Shown here in pieces: positions 8,199 to 17,772 of a stretch of DNA of 64,000 bases. The translations under genes and the position numbers were made by a program. The DNA comes from Pseudomonas sp. R5(2019) (lineage in GTDB: Bacteria; Pseudomonadota; Gammaproteobacteria; Pseudomonadales; Pseudomonadaceae): assembly GCF_009905435.1 (NCBI RefSeq), contig NZ_JAAAMT010000026.1, positions 1 through 64,000 on the forward strand, in the 5' to 3' direction. The notes beneath the pieces are model-generated. The model was not told where the DNA came from, did not search any database, and saw nothing but the letters and a program-made list of their open reading frames with translations. Each line of letters starts with the position of its first letter. The first letter of the stretch is position 1.

Positions 8199-8564
8199 AT
8201 GGCTCGAGTCTTGATCGTTGACGATTCGCAGACCGAAATTTATACCTTGACCCAGATGCTGAAAAAGCACGGTCATGAAGTCCTGACCGCAGAAAACGGC
8301 GCCGACGGCGTCGCGCTGGCCTGTCAGGAAAAGCCCGATGCGGTCTTGATGGATATCGTCATGCCCAATCTGAACGGTTTCCAGGCAACTCGCCAACTGA
8401 CGAAGGACCCGCAAACCAGCCACATTCCGGTTATCGTCATTACGACCAAGGGTGAGGAGTCGGACAAGATCTGGGCCACCCGCCAGGGAGCCAAGGCTTT
8501 CCTCACCAAGCCGTTCGAAGAAGACAACCTGATCCAGGTCCTCAATTCGGTACTGGCAGGCTGA
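8199..8564 (+). CDS. pilH: Type IV pilus response regulator PilH
   Basis: A 121-residue CheY-like receiver with phospho-acceptor Asp52 (AVLMDIVMPNLNGFQ), acidic pair Asp8-Asp9 and lysine in FLTKPFEE. The ATG at 8199 is chosen because it gives MARVLIVDDS and follows a ggggaag ribosome site. An in-frame start 45 bases upstream lacks both. In P. aeruginosa PilH antagonises PilG output and acts as a phosphate sink for the Chp system. It lies 46 bases after pilG and 12 bases before pilI, in one transcription unit. Confidence 0.95.
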   Translation: MARVLIVDDSQTEIYTLTQMLKKHGHEVLTAENGADGVALACQEKPDAVLMDIVMPNLNGFQATRQLTKDPQTSHIPVIVITTKGEESDKIWATRQGAKAFLTKPFEEDNLIQVLNSVLAG

Positions 8565-8576
8565 CGGCCGAACTTT

Positions 8577-9158
8577 ATGGAGGCGTCGCAAACCGCATTC
8601 GAACTGCTGCTGGAAATCGACCGACGCTGCCGCTTGCTGGCTGCCGATCTGCCTTCCCAGGAAAGCCGCCTGCAAAACTGGAGCGGGATCGGCTTTCGCA
8701 TCGCCGAACACTGGTACGTGGCGCCCATGGGTGAAATTGCCGAGGTGCTGCACGAACCGCGCTTGAGCGCCATTCCCGGAGTCAAGCCGTGGGTCATGGG
8801 CGTGTCGAACCTGCGTGGTCGCTTGTTGCCGGTGTTCGACCTGTGCGGTTTTCTCGGCCATGAGCTGTCGAGCCAGCGCCGCCAGCGGCGGGTGCTGGTG
8901 CTGGATCACAATGACATTTTCGCCGGCTTGATGGTCGATGAAGTGCAGGGTTTGCAGCACTTCAAGCTCGACAGCCTGGTGATGACGCCGCCGCCCGGGC
9001 TGCCGGCGGCCATCGCCCCCTTCGTTCAGGGCTATTTCCAACGTGAACAGGTCTGGGGTGTGTTCAGCTCTTTCGCGCTGGCCCAGGCGCCGGATTTTCT
9101 CGATGTCGCGCGCCAGCATGACGGGCGCGGCCCCTTGGTGACGGGAACCGTTCAATGA
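8577..9158 (+). CDS. pilI: CheW-like adaptor PilI
   Basis: A 193-residue CheW-domain adaptor that couples the receptor PilJ to the kinase ChpA. The CheW core spans about residues 38-180. It includes the segment WVMGVSNLRGRLLPVFDLCGF, in which N-x-RG-x-LLPVFDL is the CheW signature, and later LVLDHNDIFAGLMVDEVQG. No transmembrane segment is present. The gene begins 12 bases after pilH, and its stop overlaps the pilJ start by four bases (9155-9158), so receptor and adaptor are translationally coupled. Confidence 0.94.
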   Translation: MEASQTAFELLLEIDRRCRLLAADLPSQESRLQNWSGIGFRIAEHWYVAPMGEIAEVLHEPRLSAIPGVKPWVMGVSNLRGRLLPVFDLCGFLGHELSSQRRQRRVLVLDHNDIFAGLMVDEVQGLQHFKLDSLVMTPPPGLPAAIAPFVQGYFQREQVWGVFSSFALAQAPDFLDVARQHDGRGPLVTGTVQ

Positions 9159-11203
9159 CCCAGGCAACTACCGGCACCTCGCTGCTCGGCTCACGCAGCA
9201 GCGCGCAAATCGCGGGGCTGTTTATCGCCCTGATCACCTCGATCATTCTGCTGTTTGCCAACTTCGCCTACCTCAACACCCAGTCCAATTACGACAAGCA
9301 GTACATTGGCCACGCCGGCGAGTTGCGCGTGTTATCCCAGCGCATTGCCAAGAACGCCACCGAGGCTGCTGCCGGCAAGCCTCAGGCCTTCAAGCTGTTG
9401 ACCGATGCACGCAACGATTTCGAGCAGCGCTGGGGTTACCTGAAAAAGGGCGACCCGAGCACCGGGTTGCCACCGGCGCCGGCGGCGGTCAGCGACGAAA
9501 TGCAGGCCGTGCAGCTCGACTGGGAAGACCTGCGCAAAAACGCCGATGCGATTCTGGCCAGCGAACAAACCGTGCTGTCATTGCATCAGGTGGCCGCTAC
9601 GCTGGCCGAAACCGTGCCGCAGCTGCAAGTCGAATATGAAAAGGTCGTCGAGATTCTGCTGCAGCGCGCAGCGCCGGCCAGCCAGGTGGCCGTGGCCCAG
9701 CGCCAATCGTTGTTGGCGGAGCGGATTCTCGGTTCGGTGAATACGGTGTTGTCCGGGGATGAAGCCTCAGGGCAGGCGGCCGACGTGTTTGGCCGGGACG
9801 CCAACCGCTTCGGCCAGGTGCTCGCTGCCATGCTCGGCGGCAACCCGGCGATTCAGATCACCCAGGTGCAGGACCGCGATGCACGCGCCCGCCTGGCCGA
9901 AATCGCCGAGCTGTTCCAGTTCGTCTCGGGCTCGGTGGATGAAATCCTCGAAACCTCACCGGAACTGTTCCAGGTGCGGGCGGCGGCCGGGAGCATCTTC
10001 AACCAGTCGCAGAGCCTGCTGGACGAGGCCTCACACTTGGCCAACGGCTTCGAGAACCTGGCCAGCGGGCGCTGGCTGGATAACGTCGGTGGCTACGTGC
10101 TGGGCTTCGTGGCGCTGGCATCGATCATTCTGATTGGCCTGGTGATGGTCCGCGAAACCCACCGGCAGCTGCGTGAAACGGCGGAAAAGAACGAACGCAA
10201 CCAGCACGCGATCATGCGCCTGCTGGATGAAATCGAAGACCTGGCCGATGGCGACCTGACGGTTAACGCCTCGGTGACCGAAGAGTTCACCGGTACCATC
10301 GCCGACTCGATCAATTATTCGGTCGACCAGCTGCGCGACCTGGTAGCGACCATCAATGCCAGCGCCGAGGCCGTGGCCACGGCGGTGCAGGACACCCAGG
10401 CCACGGCCCGGCAGCTTGAGCGTGCCTCCGAGCATCAGGCCCAGCAGATCAGCGAAGCGTCGGTGGCGATCAGTGACATGGCCACGTCGATCGACCAGGT
10501 GTCCGCCAACGCCTACACCTCGGCCAAGGTGGCGGAGCGCTCGGTGGCGATTGCCAACAAGGGCAATGAAGTGGTGCACAACACCATCCATGGCATGGAC
10601 AACATCCGCGAACAGATCCAGGACACCGCCAAGCGCATCAAGCGCCTGGGCGAGTCGTCCCAGGAAATCGGCGACATCGTCAGCCTGATCGATGACATTG
10701 CCGACCAGACCAACATCCTCGCCCTCAACGCCGCCATCCAGGCGTCCATGGCCGGTGAAGCCGGCCGTGGCTTTGCCGTGGTCGCCGATGAAGTGCAGCG
10801 CCTGGCCGAACGCTCGTCGTCGGCCACCCGCCAGATCGAAACCCTGGTGCGGGCGATTCAGGCCGACACCAACGAAGCGGTCATCTCCATGGAACAGACC
10901 ACCGCCGAAGTGGTGCGCGGCGCGCGGTTGGCGCAGGATGCAGGCGTGGCGCTGGAGGAAATCGAGGGCGTGTCGCAAAACCTTGCCGAGCTGATCCAGA
11001 TCATCTCCAACGCCGCGCAGCAGCAAACCTCATCGGCCGGGCAGATCTCTCATACCATGACAGTGATTCAGCAGATCACTTCGCAAACCTCGTTCGGTTC
11101 GACCGCCACCGCCGAAAGCATTGGCAACCTGGCGCGCATGGCCAGCGAAATGCGTCGTTCGGTGTCGGGTTTTACCTTGCCGCAGCCGCCTGAGCCGCGC
11201 TGA
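9155..11203 (+). CDS. pilJ: Type IV pilus methyl-accepting chemoreceptor PilJ
   Basis: A 682-residue receptor, the same length as P. aeruginosa PilJ. Membrane segments lie at about residues 17-39 and 311-332. They enclose a periplasmic region with two PilJ-type N-terminal units; the first carries the conserved ELRVLSQRIAKNA stretch. A HAMP linker and a long methyl-accepting signalling domain follow. The hairpin tip starts at about residue 517 (DQTNILALNAAIQ) and continues into AGRGFAVVADEVQRLAERS. In P. aeruginosa PilJ responds to pilin and surface contact. No pilK methyltransferase gene follows it here, so methylation-based adaptation may be absent or supplied in trans. Confidence 0.96.
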   Translation: MTQATTGTSLLGSRSSAQIAGLFIALITSIILLFANFAYLNTQSNYDKQYIGHAGELRVLSQRIAKNATEAAAGKPQAFKLLTDARNDFEQRWGYLKKGDPSTGLPPAPAAVSDEMQAVQLDWEDLRKNADAILASEQTVLSLHQVAATLAETVPQLQVEYEKVVEILLQRAAPASQVAVAQRQSLLAERILGSVNTVLSGDEASGQAADVFGRDANRFGQVLAAMLGGNPAIQITQVQDRDARARLAEIAELFQFVSGSVDEILETSPELFQVRAAAGSIFNQSQSLLDEASHLANGFENLASGRWLDNVGGYVLGFVALASIILIGLVMVRETHRQLRETAEKNERNQHAIMRLLDEIEDLADGDLTVNASVTEEFTGTIADSINYSVDQLRDLVATINASAEAVATAVQDTQATARQLERASEHQAQQISEASVAISDMATSIDQVSANAYTSAKVAERSVAIANKGNEVVHNTIHGMDNIREQIQDTAKRIKRLGESSQEIGDIVSLIDDIADQTNILALNAAIQASMAGEAGRGFAVVADEVQRLAERSSSATRQIETLVRAIQADTNEAVISMEQTTAEVVRGARLAQDAGVALEEIEGVSQNLAELIQIISNAAQQQTSSAGQISHTMTVIQQITSQTSFGSTATAESIGNLARMASEMRRSVSGFTLPQPPEPR

Positions 11204-11232
11204 ATACCGGGATCAGCCCTACTGGAGTCGTT

Positions 11233-14200
11233 ATGGCCGATCGGCACGATTATGTTGCCTTGGCCTGGGTCAAAGGCGAAATCGCCGACACCCTGGCACA
11301 GGTCCGACAAGACCTTGAAACCCTTCCCGCAGCGGCTTTCGAGCCGTGCCTTGAAGGCTTGCACCAGGTGCATGGCAGCTTGCAGATGGTCGAGTTCTAC
11401 GGCGCCGCCCTGCTGGCCGAAGAGATGGAACAACTGGCCCTGGCGCTGCAGCAGGCGCGGGTCGGCGAGCCCGCCGAGGCCCTGAAGTGGTTGCTGGCTG
11501 CGGTTGAGCAACTGCCGCTTTACCTGGACCGGGTACATGCCGCCCGCCGTGACCTGCCGTTGGTCGTATTGCCGCTGCTCAACGAGCTGCGCAGTGCGCG
11601 CGGCGAGCGTTTGCTCAGTGAAACCAGCCTGTTCGACCCACCCTTGCAGCTGCCGCCGGCGCTGGACGTCAACGCGCTGGTCGAACTGGACTCTGCCGAG
11701 TTGCCCGGGCTGTTGCGAAGCCTGCGGCAAACCTGGCACGCGGCCTTGGCCGGGTTGCTCCGCGAGCAGGACGAACCCACCAACCTGACCCATCTGGGCA
11801 AAGTCTTCGAGCGCTTGGAACAGCTGTGCCGCAATGCGCCCATCAGCCCGCTCTGGCAAGTGGCGGGCGCGCTGGTCGAAGGCATGGCCACCGGTATCAT
11901 CGCCAACAGCCCGGCGCTGCGCAGCCTGTTCAAGGAAGCCGACAAGGAGCTCAAGCGCCTGATCGAGCAAGGCGTGGCCGGGGTCAATCAGCCCGCACCG
12001 AATGGCCTGCTCAAAAGCCTGCTGTTTTATATCGCCAAGGCTGAAGGCGACTGCGCAAAGATGCGGGTGATTCGCGAGCGCTATGAACTGGGCGACGTGC
12101 TGAATGAGCGCAGCCTGGCCGAGGAGGAACGTAACCGCCTGGTGGGCCCCGATCGCGATGCCCTGCATTCGGTAATGACCGCCGTGTGTGACGAGCTGGT
12201 GCGGGTCAAGGCGCGGCTGGACCTGTTTGTTCATGGCGACCGCTCGCGGGTGGATGAGCTGGGGTCGCTGTTGCCACCGCTGCGGCGCATTGCCGACACC
12301 CTGGCGGTGCTCGGCTTTGGCCAGCCGCGCAAGGTCATCAACAATCAGCAAACGCTGGTGCAAAGCCTGGCCCAGGGCCTGCGCGCGCCGAGCGATGCGG
12401 TACTGATGGATATCGCCGGCGCTCTGTTGTATGTCGAGTCGAGCCTGGCGGGCATGGCCGGGCCGCCGGAACCGGCGGGTGTTGATCTTAATCGCGGTGC
12501 GCCGACCGACCTGAGCCAGATTCACCAGCTGGTCATCAAGGAAGCCCGCTTCAGCTTGCAGCAAGTCAAGGACTATATCCTCGACTGCATCGATGTCGGC
12601 TGGGACCCACAGCGCCTGCGGCCGCTGCCTGAATTGCTGACTCAAATCCGCGGGGCCTTGTCGATGATCCCGCTGGACCGCGCGGCGAGCCTGCTGCAGG
12701 CCTGCAATGAATGCATCCAGGCGCAGCTGCTGCCGGCCCAGACGCGACCGGCCTGGGAGCAGCTCGACCATCTGGCCGATGCGCTGACGGCCATTGATTA
12801 CTTCCTCGAGCGGCTGAACAAGGACCCGCAATCCCCCGGCGAGCGCTTCCTCGACCTGGCCGCCCGGAGCCTCGCTGCGCTGGGCTACCCCGGCGAGATG
12901 GCGCAGGTGCCCATGCTCGACGACGTGCTCAGTGCCACTGAGCTGCTGGTGCTGCAAGACATGCAGGCGCTGGATGACCCGCAGGTGGTGCACTCCCTCG
13001 CCCAGGTGCTGGCCGATCCGGTCGCGGCGCCGGCACCCGATGAAGCGGCAATCGAATCGCAACTGCTGGAGATCTTCCGCAACGAGGCGCTGACCCACCT
13101 GGCCAGTGTCGACCGTTACCTGGAGCAGGCCGAGCAGCATTTGCCGCTGGCGGTGAGTGACGAACTGCAGCGCGCACTGCACACCCTCAAAGGCAGCGCG
13201 TCCATGGCCGGGGTCATGCCTATCGCTTCGCTGGCCACCGCCCTTGACCGCCTGGCGCGTGAATTCAAGGCCCATTTGCTGGACTTTGACCTGGACGAAA
13301 TTTACCTCCTGCAGGCCGGCGAAACCCTGCTGCGCCGTGGCTTGCAGCAACTGGCAGAACACCCGCTGGCCCCGATCAGCGGCGCCCAGGCGCTGATCGC
13401 CCAGGTCGATCAGGTGGTCTCGGCCCGTCTGGTCGCGGCGCTGAGTGCTGCCAACAGTCGGCGGCTCAAGCGCGACCCGCAGTTGATCATGACCTTCCTG
13501 GCCCAGGGCATGGATATCCTGCTCGATGCCGAATCACTGCTCAAACGCTGGCAGCAATACCCGGCGCAGCGCGATGAGCTGTCGTCGCTGCTCGATGAGC
13601 TGACACGCCTGGGCGAGGCCGCGCACTTGGCCGATCTGGTCGCGATCGATGATCTGTGCGAAGCCTTGCTCGATCTCTATGGCGCCGTCGAAGAAAGCAG
13701 CCTGGTGGTCAGTGCGCGCTTCTTCGCGGTGGTTGAAGGCGCCCATGAGGCCTTGATCGACATGCTCGACCAGCTGGCCGCAGGCCAGGAAATCGATGCC
13801 CGCCCTGATCAGCTCAAGGCTTTGCGTGCCTTGCTCGACGAAGGCCTGCCGCCCTCGGCGACCGGCTTGATCCGCCGCGATGCGGACCAGTCGCTGAGTA
13901 TCCGGGAACTGTCAGCGGCCACTGCCCAGGCCGACGAGCTCGACGATGAACTGGTGAACCTGTTTCTCGAAGAGGCGGTGGATATCCTCGACAGCGCGGG
14001 CCAGGCGCTGGAGCGCTGGCTGGCGGACCCGGACAACGGCGTGCCGCTGTCCGCGCTGCAACGCGACCTGCACACCCTCAAGGGCGGCGCGCGGTTGGCG
14101 CAGATCGGTCCGCTGGGCGATCTGGGCCATGAACTGGAACACTTGTACGAAGGGCTGGTCGATCGCCGCTACAGTTTTTCGCCAGACCTGGCGCGGCTGT

Positions 14201-16665
14201 TGCGCCAGAGCCACGACCGTTTGGCGCAGATGCTCGACCAATTGCGCAATCGCCAATCCCTCAGCGCGCCAGCGGCCCTGATCGATGCCATTCGCGCGTT
14301 CCGCCAGGGCAACGGCTTGGTGAGCGCCGTTGAAGCAACGTCGGATTCGGCGCCTGCAGAGGCGCAAGGCAACAACGAGTTGCTGGACATCTTCCTCGAA
14401 GAAGGCTTCGACATCGTCGAAAGCTCGGGTGCGGCGCTGGCGCGCTGGCAGGCCGAGCCGCGCAATATCCTCGAAGTCGAGAACCTGCTGCGTGACCTGC
14501 ACACCCTCAAGGGTGGCGCGCGGATGGTCGAGATTGCCGTCATTGGCGACCTCGCCCACGAGTTGGAGTTTCTCTACGAAAACCTCTCGGCCGGCTTGCT
14601 GCAGCCGGGGCCGGAGTTGTTCAGCCTGTTGCAGAACTGCCATGACCGTCTGGCGCATATGCTCGATGCGGTGCGCCTGCGTCAGCCGGTCAAGCCGGCG
14701 ACGGCCTTGATCGACGCCATTCGCAGTTTCAATCTGCCGCCCGGCGGGCAGGACGAGCAGGCACCGCGCAACGAGCCGACGACCGAGGCGCAAGCCAACG
14801 CGCAAGCCTCGGAGCGGGCACCGGCCGACCTGGTCAAGGTGGCGGCAGAACTGCTCGACGACCTCGGCAACCTGGCCGGCGAGACCTCGATCTTTCGCGG
14901 GCGCATCGAGCAGCAGGTCAATGACGCGCAGATCGCCCTGAATGAAATGGAAACCACCATCGAGCGCATGCGCGATCAGTTGCGCCGGCTCGACACCGAG
15001 ACCCAGGGGCGAATTCTCAGTCGCCAGCAGGTTGATGGTGAGCGGGCCGGCTACGAAGAATTCGATCCGCTGGAGATGGACCGCCATTCGCAGCTGCAGC
15101 AGTTGTCGCGGGCGCTGTTCGAATCGGCCTCCGACTTGCTGGACCTGAAGGAGACGTTGTCGGCCCGCAACCACGAAGCGCAGTTGCTGTTGCAGCAACA
15201 GGCGCGGGTCAACACCGACTTGCAGGAAGGCTTGATGCGGACCCGCATGGTGCCTTTCGAGCGGCTGGTGCCGCGCTTGCAGCGGGTGGTGCGGCAAGTG
15301 GCGAGCGAGTTGGACAAACAAGTGGAGTTCGTGGTCGGCAACGCCGAAGGCGAGATGGACCGCAGCGTGCTTGAACGCATGGTCGCACCGCTTGAGCACA
15401 TGCTGCGCAATGCCGTCGACCATGGCCTGGAACCGCGTGAGGTGCGCCTGGCCGCGGGCAAGCCGGCCGAAGGGCGAATCACCCTGAACCTGTTGCACGA
15501 AGGCAGCGAAATCATCATCGAACTGGCCGACGACGGTGCGGGGGTTCCCTTGGAGGCGGTGCGCAAGAAGGCGATCAAGCGCGGGTTGCTGGACCCTGCC
15601 AGCGACCTGAGCGATCACGAGGTGATGCAGTTCATCCTCCAGCCCGGGTTTTCCACCGCACAGAAAATCACCCAGATATCCGGGCGTGGGCTGGGGATGG
15701 ATGTGGTCCACGAAGAGGTCAAGCAACTGGGCGGCGAGATGATCATCGACTCGCGGCCAGGACTGGGCGCGCGCTTTTTGATTCGCTTGCCGTTTACCGT
15801 TTCGGTTAACCGGGCCTTGATGGTACAAGGCGGCGCCGAGCAATACGCAATCCCGATCAACAGCATCGAAGGTATCGTGCGGGTATTGCCCAACGAGCTG
15901 GAAGCGTATTACCAGCTCGACCCGCCGACCTATCACTACGCGGGGCAGCGTTACGAGCTGCTGTACCTGGGCGAGTTGCTGCAGAACAGTCCCCCCCCGA
16001 AACTTTTGGGCCAAAGCCTGCCACTGCCGGTCATGCTGATGCATTCCCACGACCAGCGCTTTGCGGTGCAGGTCGATGCGGTAGCGGGCTCGCGCGAGAT
16101 CGTGGTCAAGAGCCTGGGTCCGCAGTTCGCGGCAGTGCCGGGGCTTTCCGGGGCGACCATCCTGGGCGATGGGCGGGTGGTGCTGATTCTGGACTTGCAC
16201 GCGCAGCTGCGGCTGCTGCAGACGCGTCGCCCACAGCAGCCTCAGGCGCAGGCATTGGCGCCGCTGCAGCGTGCCACGCCGCTACAGGGCAGGCCGCTGC
16301 TGGTGATGGTGGTGGACGATTCGGTGACGGTGCGCAAGGTCACCGGGCGGCTGCTTGAGCGCAACGGTATGACGGTGCTGACCGCCAAGGACGGTGTCGA
16401 TGCCATGACGCTGTTGCAGGAGCACTTGCCCGACGTGCTCTTGCTCGACATCGAAATGCCGCGCATGGACGGCTTTGAAGTGGCGACCCAGATTCGCCAG
16501 GATCCGCGGTTGAAACATTTGCCGATCATCATGATCACATCACGCACGGGGCAAAAACACCGAGACCGGGCCATGGCCATCGGTGTCAACGATTACTTGG
16601 GCAAGCCGTATCAGGAGTCGGTCTTGCTGGAAAGCATTGCGCAATGGAGCAAAACCCATGCTTGA
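11233..16665 (+). CDS. chpA: Hybrid chemosensory kinase ChpA (short form)
   Basis: An 1810-residue CheA-type hybrid histidine kinase. The N-terminal 600 residues are helical and Hpt-like but lack a recognisable HTLKG. Three Hpt domains with intact phospho-accepting His follow: His650 (HTLKGSASMAG), His947 (HTLKGGARLAQ) and His1090 (HTLKGGARMVE). Next come a coiled dimerisation region (about 1200-1330), the HATPase with the N-box at Asn1393 (LRNAVDHGLE) and G-box 1484-1488 (GRGLG), a CheW-like domain (about 1520-1670), and a C-terminal receiver with Asp1695/1696, Asp1739 and Lys1791. P. aeruginosa ChpA is about 2470 residues with eight phosphotransfer modules, so this form is reduced. It directs PilG and PilH. 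Confidence 0.94.
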   Translation: MADRHDYVALAWVKGEIADTLAQVRQDLETLPAAAFEPCLEGLHQVHGSLQMVEFYGAALLAEEMEQLALALQQARVGEPAEALKWLLAAVEQLPLYLDRVHAARRDLPLVVLPLLNELRSARGERLLSETSLFDPPLQLPPALDVNALVELDSAELPGLLRSLRQTWHAALAGLLREQDEPTNLTHLGKVFERLEQLCRNAPISPLWQVAGALVEGMATGIIANSPALRSLFKEADKELKRLIEQGVAGVNQPAPNGLLKSLLFYIAKAEGDCAKMRVIRERYELGDVLNERSLAEEERNRLVGPDRDALHSVMTAVCDELVRVKARLDLFVHGDRSRVDELGSLLPPLRRIADTLAVLGFGQPRKVINNQQTLVQSLAQGLRAPSDAVLMDIAGALLYVESSLAGMAGPPEPAGVDLNRGAPTDLSQIHQLVIKEARFSLQQVKDYILDCIDVGWDPQRLRPLPELLTQIRGALSMIPLDRAASLLQACNECIQAQLLPAQTRPAWEQLDHLADALTAIDYFLERLNKDPQSPGERFLDLAARSLAALGYPGEMAQVPMLDDVLSATELLVLQDMQALDDPQVVHSLAQVLADPVAAPAPDEAAIESQLLEIFRNEALTHLASVDRYLEQAEQHLPLAVSDELQRALHTLKGSASMAGVMPIASLATALDRLAREFKAHLLDFDLDEIYLLQAGETLLRRGLQQLAEHPLAPISGAQALIAQVDQVVSARLVAALSAANSRRLKRDPQLIMTFLAQGMDILLDAESLLKRWQQYPAQRDELSSLLDELTRLGEAAHLADLVAIDDLCEALLDLYGAVEESSLVVSARFFAVVEGAHEALIDMLDQLAAGQEIDARPDQLKALRALLDEGLPPSATGLIRRDADQSLSIRELSAATAQADELDDELVNLFLEEAVDILDSAGQALERWLADPDNGVPLSALQRDLHTLKGGARLAQIGPLGDLGHELEHLYEGLVDRRYSFSPDLARLLRQSHDRLAQMLDQLRNRQSLSAPAALIDAIRAFRQGNGLVSAVEATSDSAPAEAQGNNELLDIFLEEGFDIVESSGAALARWQAEPRNILEVENLLRDLHTLKGGARMVEIAVIGDLAHELEFLYENLSAGLLQPGPELFSLLQNCHDRLAHMLDAVRLRQPVKPATALIDAIRSFNLPPGGQDEQAPRNEPTTEAQANAQASERAPADLVKVAAELLDDLGNLAGETSIFRGRIEQQVNDAQIALNEMETTIERMRDQLRRLDTETQGRILSRQQVDGERAGYEEFDPLEMDRHSQLQQLSRALFESASDLLDLKETLSARNHEAQLLLQQQARVNTDLQEGLMRTRMVPFERLVPRLQRVVRQVASELDKQVEFVVGNAEGEMDRSVLERMVAPLEHMLRNAVDHGLEPREVRLAAGKPAEGRITLNLLHEGSEIIIELADDGAGVPLEAVRKKAIKRGLLDPASDLSDHEVMQFILQPGFSTAQKITQISGRGLGMDVVHEEVKQLGGEMIIDSRPGLGARFLIRLPFTVSVNRALMVQGGAEQYAIPINSIEGIVRVLPNELEAYYQLDPPTYHYAGQRYELLYLGELLQNSPPPKLLGQSLPLPVMLMHSHDQRFAVQVDAVAGSREIVVKSLGPQFAAVPGLSGATILGDGRVVLILDLHAQLRLLQTRRPQQPQAQALAPLQRATPLQGRPLLVMVVDDSVTVRKVTGRLLERNGMTVLTAKDGVDAMTLLQEHLPDVLLLDIEMPRMDGFEVATQIRQDPRLKHLPIIMITSRTGQKHRDRAMAIGVNDYLGKPYQESVLLESIAQWSKTHA

Positions 16666-17131
16666 GCATACCCCTCGTGCTGCACCGGGGCGGCGTAACA
16701 GCTTGACCGGGCTGCTGTTGCCGCTGGGCGATCGCAGCCTGTTGCTGCCCAATGTCGCGGTCGCCGAGCTGATCGGCTATCAGGCGGGTGTCACCCGGGA
16801 AGACGAACCGGCCTGGAGCCTGGGGCGCATCATCTGGCGCGACCTGAGCATTCCGCTGGTCAGCTTCGAGGCGGCCAGTGGTGGTTCAACCCATGTCGGG
16901 GAACGGGCGCGCATCGTCGTGCTCAATGCCTTGGGCGACAGTGGCATCGGATTTATCGCGTTGCTGGTCCAGGGCATTCCGCGCTCCTGCAAAATCGATA
17001 ACCAGCTCAACTACGTCGATGTGCCGCTCGGGCCGCTGGAACTGGCGGCGGTGCAGGTGGGCGAGCAGGTGCCACGGGTGCCGGACCTGATCGCGCTGGA
17101 GCAGTTGCTGCTGGATGAGCAGCTGATTTAA
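16658..17131 (+). CDS. chpC: CheW-like protein ChpC
   Basis: A 157-residue CheW-domain adaptor. The start at 16658 lies inside the chpA stop region (8-base overlap) and gives MLEHTPRAAPGRR. The fold is seen in LLLPLGDRSLLLPNVAVAELIGY, RIIWRDLSIPLVSFE and the C-terminal LGPLELAAV. In P. aeruginosa chpC follows chpA and chpB. Here chpB, the CheB-like methylesterase, is absent and chpC follows chpA directly. Its role may be to link additional receptors to ChpA. It ends the Pil-Chp cluster; the next gene (hemolysin III-like) starts 12 bases later and may be co-transcribed. Confidence 0.88.
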   Translation: MLEHTPRAAPGRRNSLTGLLLPLGDRSLLLPNVAVAELIGYQAGVTREDEPAWSLGRIIWRDLSIPLVSFEAASGGSTHVGERARIVVLNALGDSGIGFIALLVQGIPRSCKIDNQLNYVDVPLGPLELAAVQVGEQVPRVPDLIALEQLLLDEQLI

Positions 17132-17143
17132 GGAAGTGAGTGT

Positions 17144-17761
17144 ATGTACCAGGGGGAGCGTTTCAACGCCTGGACGCATCTGGTCGGTGCCATTGCGGCC
17201 TGTGTCGGGGCGATCTGGCTACTGGTGGCGGCCAGCGTTCAGGGCGATCCATGGAAGATCGTCAGCATGGCCATCTACGGCTTGACCCTGTTGGCGCTCT
17301 ACAGCGTCTCGACGGTCTATCACAGCGTGCGTGGTCGGGCGAAGGTGGTCATGCGCAAGGTCGATCACTTGTCGATTTATCTGTTGATCGCCGGCAGCTA
17401 CACGCCGTTCTGTCTGGTGACCCTGCGTGGGCCCTGGGGCTGGAGCCTGTTCGGGGTGGTCTGGGGGCTGGCAGTGATTGGCATGCTGCAAGAGATCAAG
17501 CCGCGCTCGGAAGCGCGGGTACTGTCGGTCATCATTTATGCGCTGATGGGCTGGATCGTGCTGGTGGCGGTCAAGCCATTGCTGGCGGCGCTGGGCCAGG
17601 CCGGGTTTACCTGGCTGGCCGCAGGCGGAGTGCTCTACACCGTGGGCATCATTTTCTTTGCCTACGACAGCCGTTTTCGTCACTGGCACGGCATCTGGCA
17701 CCTGTTTGTGATCGCCGGCAGCCTGCTGCACTTCGTCGCCATCTGCCGCTACGTGCTTTAG
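17144..17761 (+). CDS. Hemolysin III / YqfA-type membrane protein (PAQR-like)
   Basis: A 205-residue polytopic inner-membrane protein with about seven hydrophobic segments. It carries the family motifs NAWTHLVGAIAA near the start, STVYHS, DHLSIYLLIAGSYTPF, and HWHGIWHLFVIAGSLLHF near the end. The conserved His and Asp residues resemble the metal site of PAQR/hemolysin III proteins. Physiological function in pseudomonads is not established; the hemolysin label is historical. A ribosome site (aaggaag) precedes the ATG, 12 bases after chpC. It converges with rsmE, whose stop lies 11 bases away on the other strand. Confidence 0.9.
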   Translation: MYQGERFNAWTHLVGAIAACVGAIWLLVAASVQGDPWKIVSMAIYGLTLLALYSVSTVYHSVRGRAKVVMRKVDHLSIYLLIAGSYTPFCLVTLRGPWGWSLFGVVWGLAVIGMLQEIKPRSEARVLSVIIYALMGWIVLVAVKPLLAALGQAGFTWLAAGGVLYTVGIIFFAYDSRFRHWHGIWHLFVIAGSLLHFVAICRYVL

Positions 17762-17772
17762 CCTTTTCTGGC

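Noticed and set aside
11068..13362. Long open frame on the minus strand opposite chpA (and another at 13912-16200)
   Set aside because: High-GC codon bias of chpA creates antisense open frames. The translations are Gln/His/Arg-rich with no domain, and chpA itself is a clear kinase.
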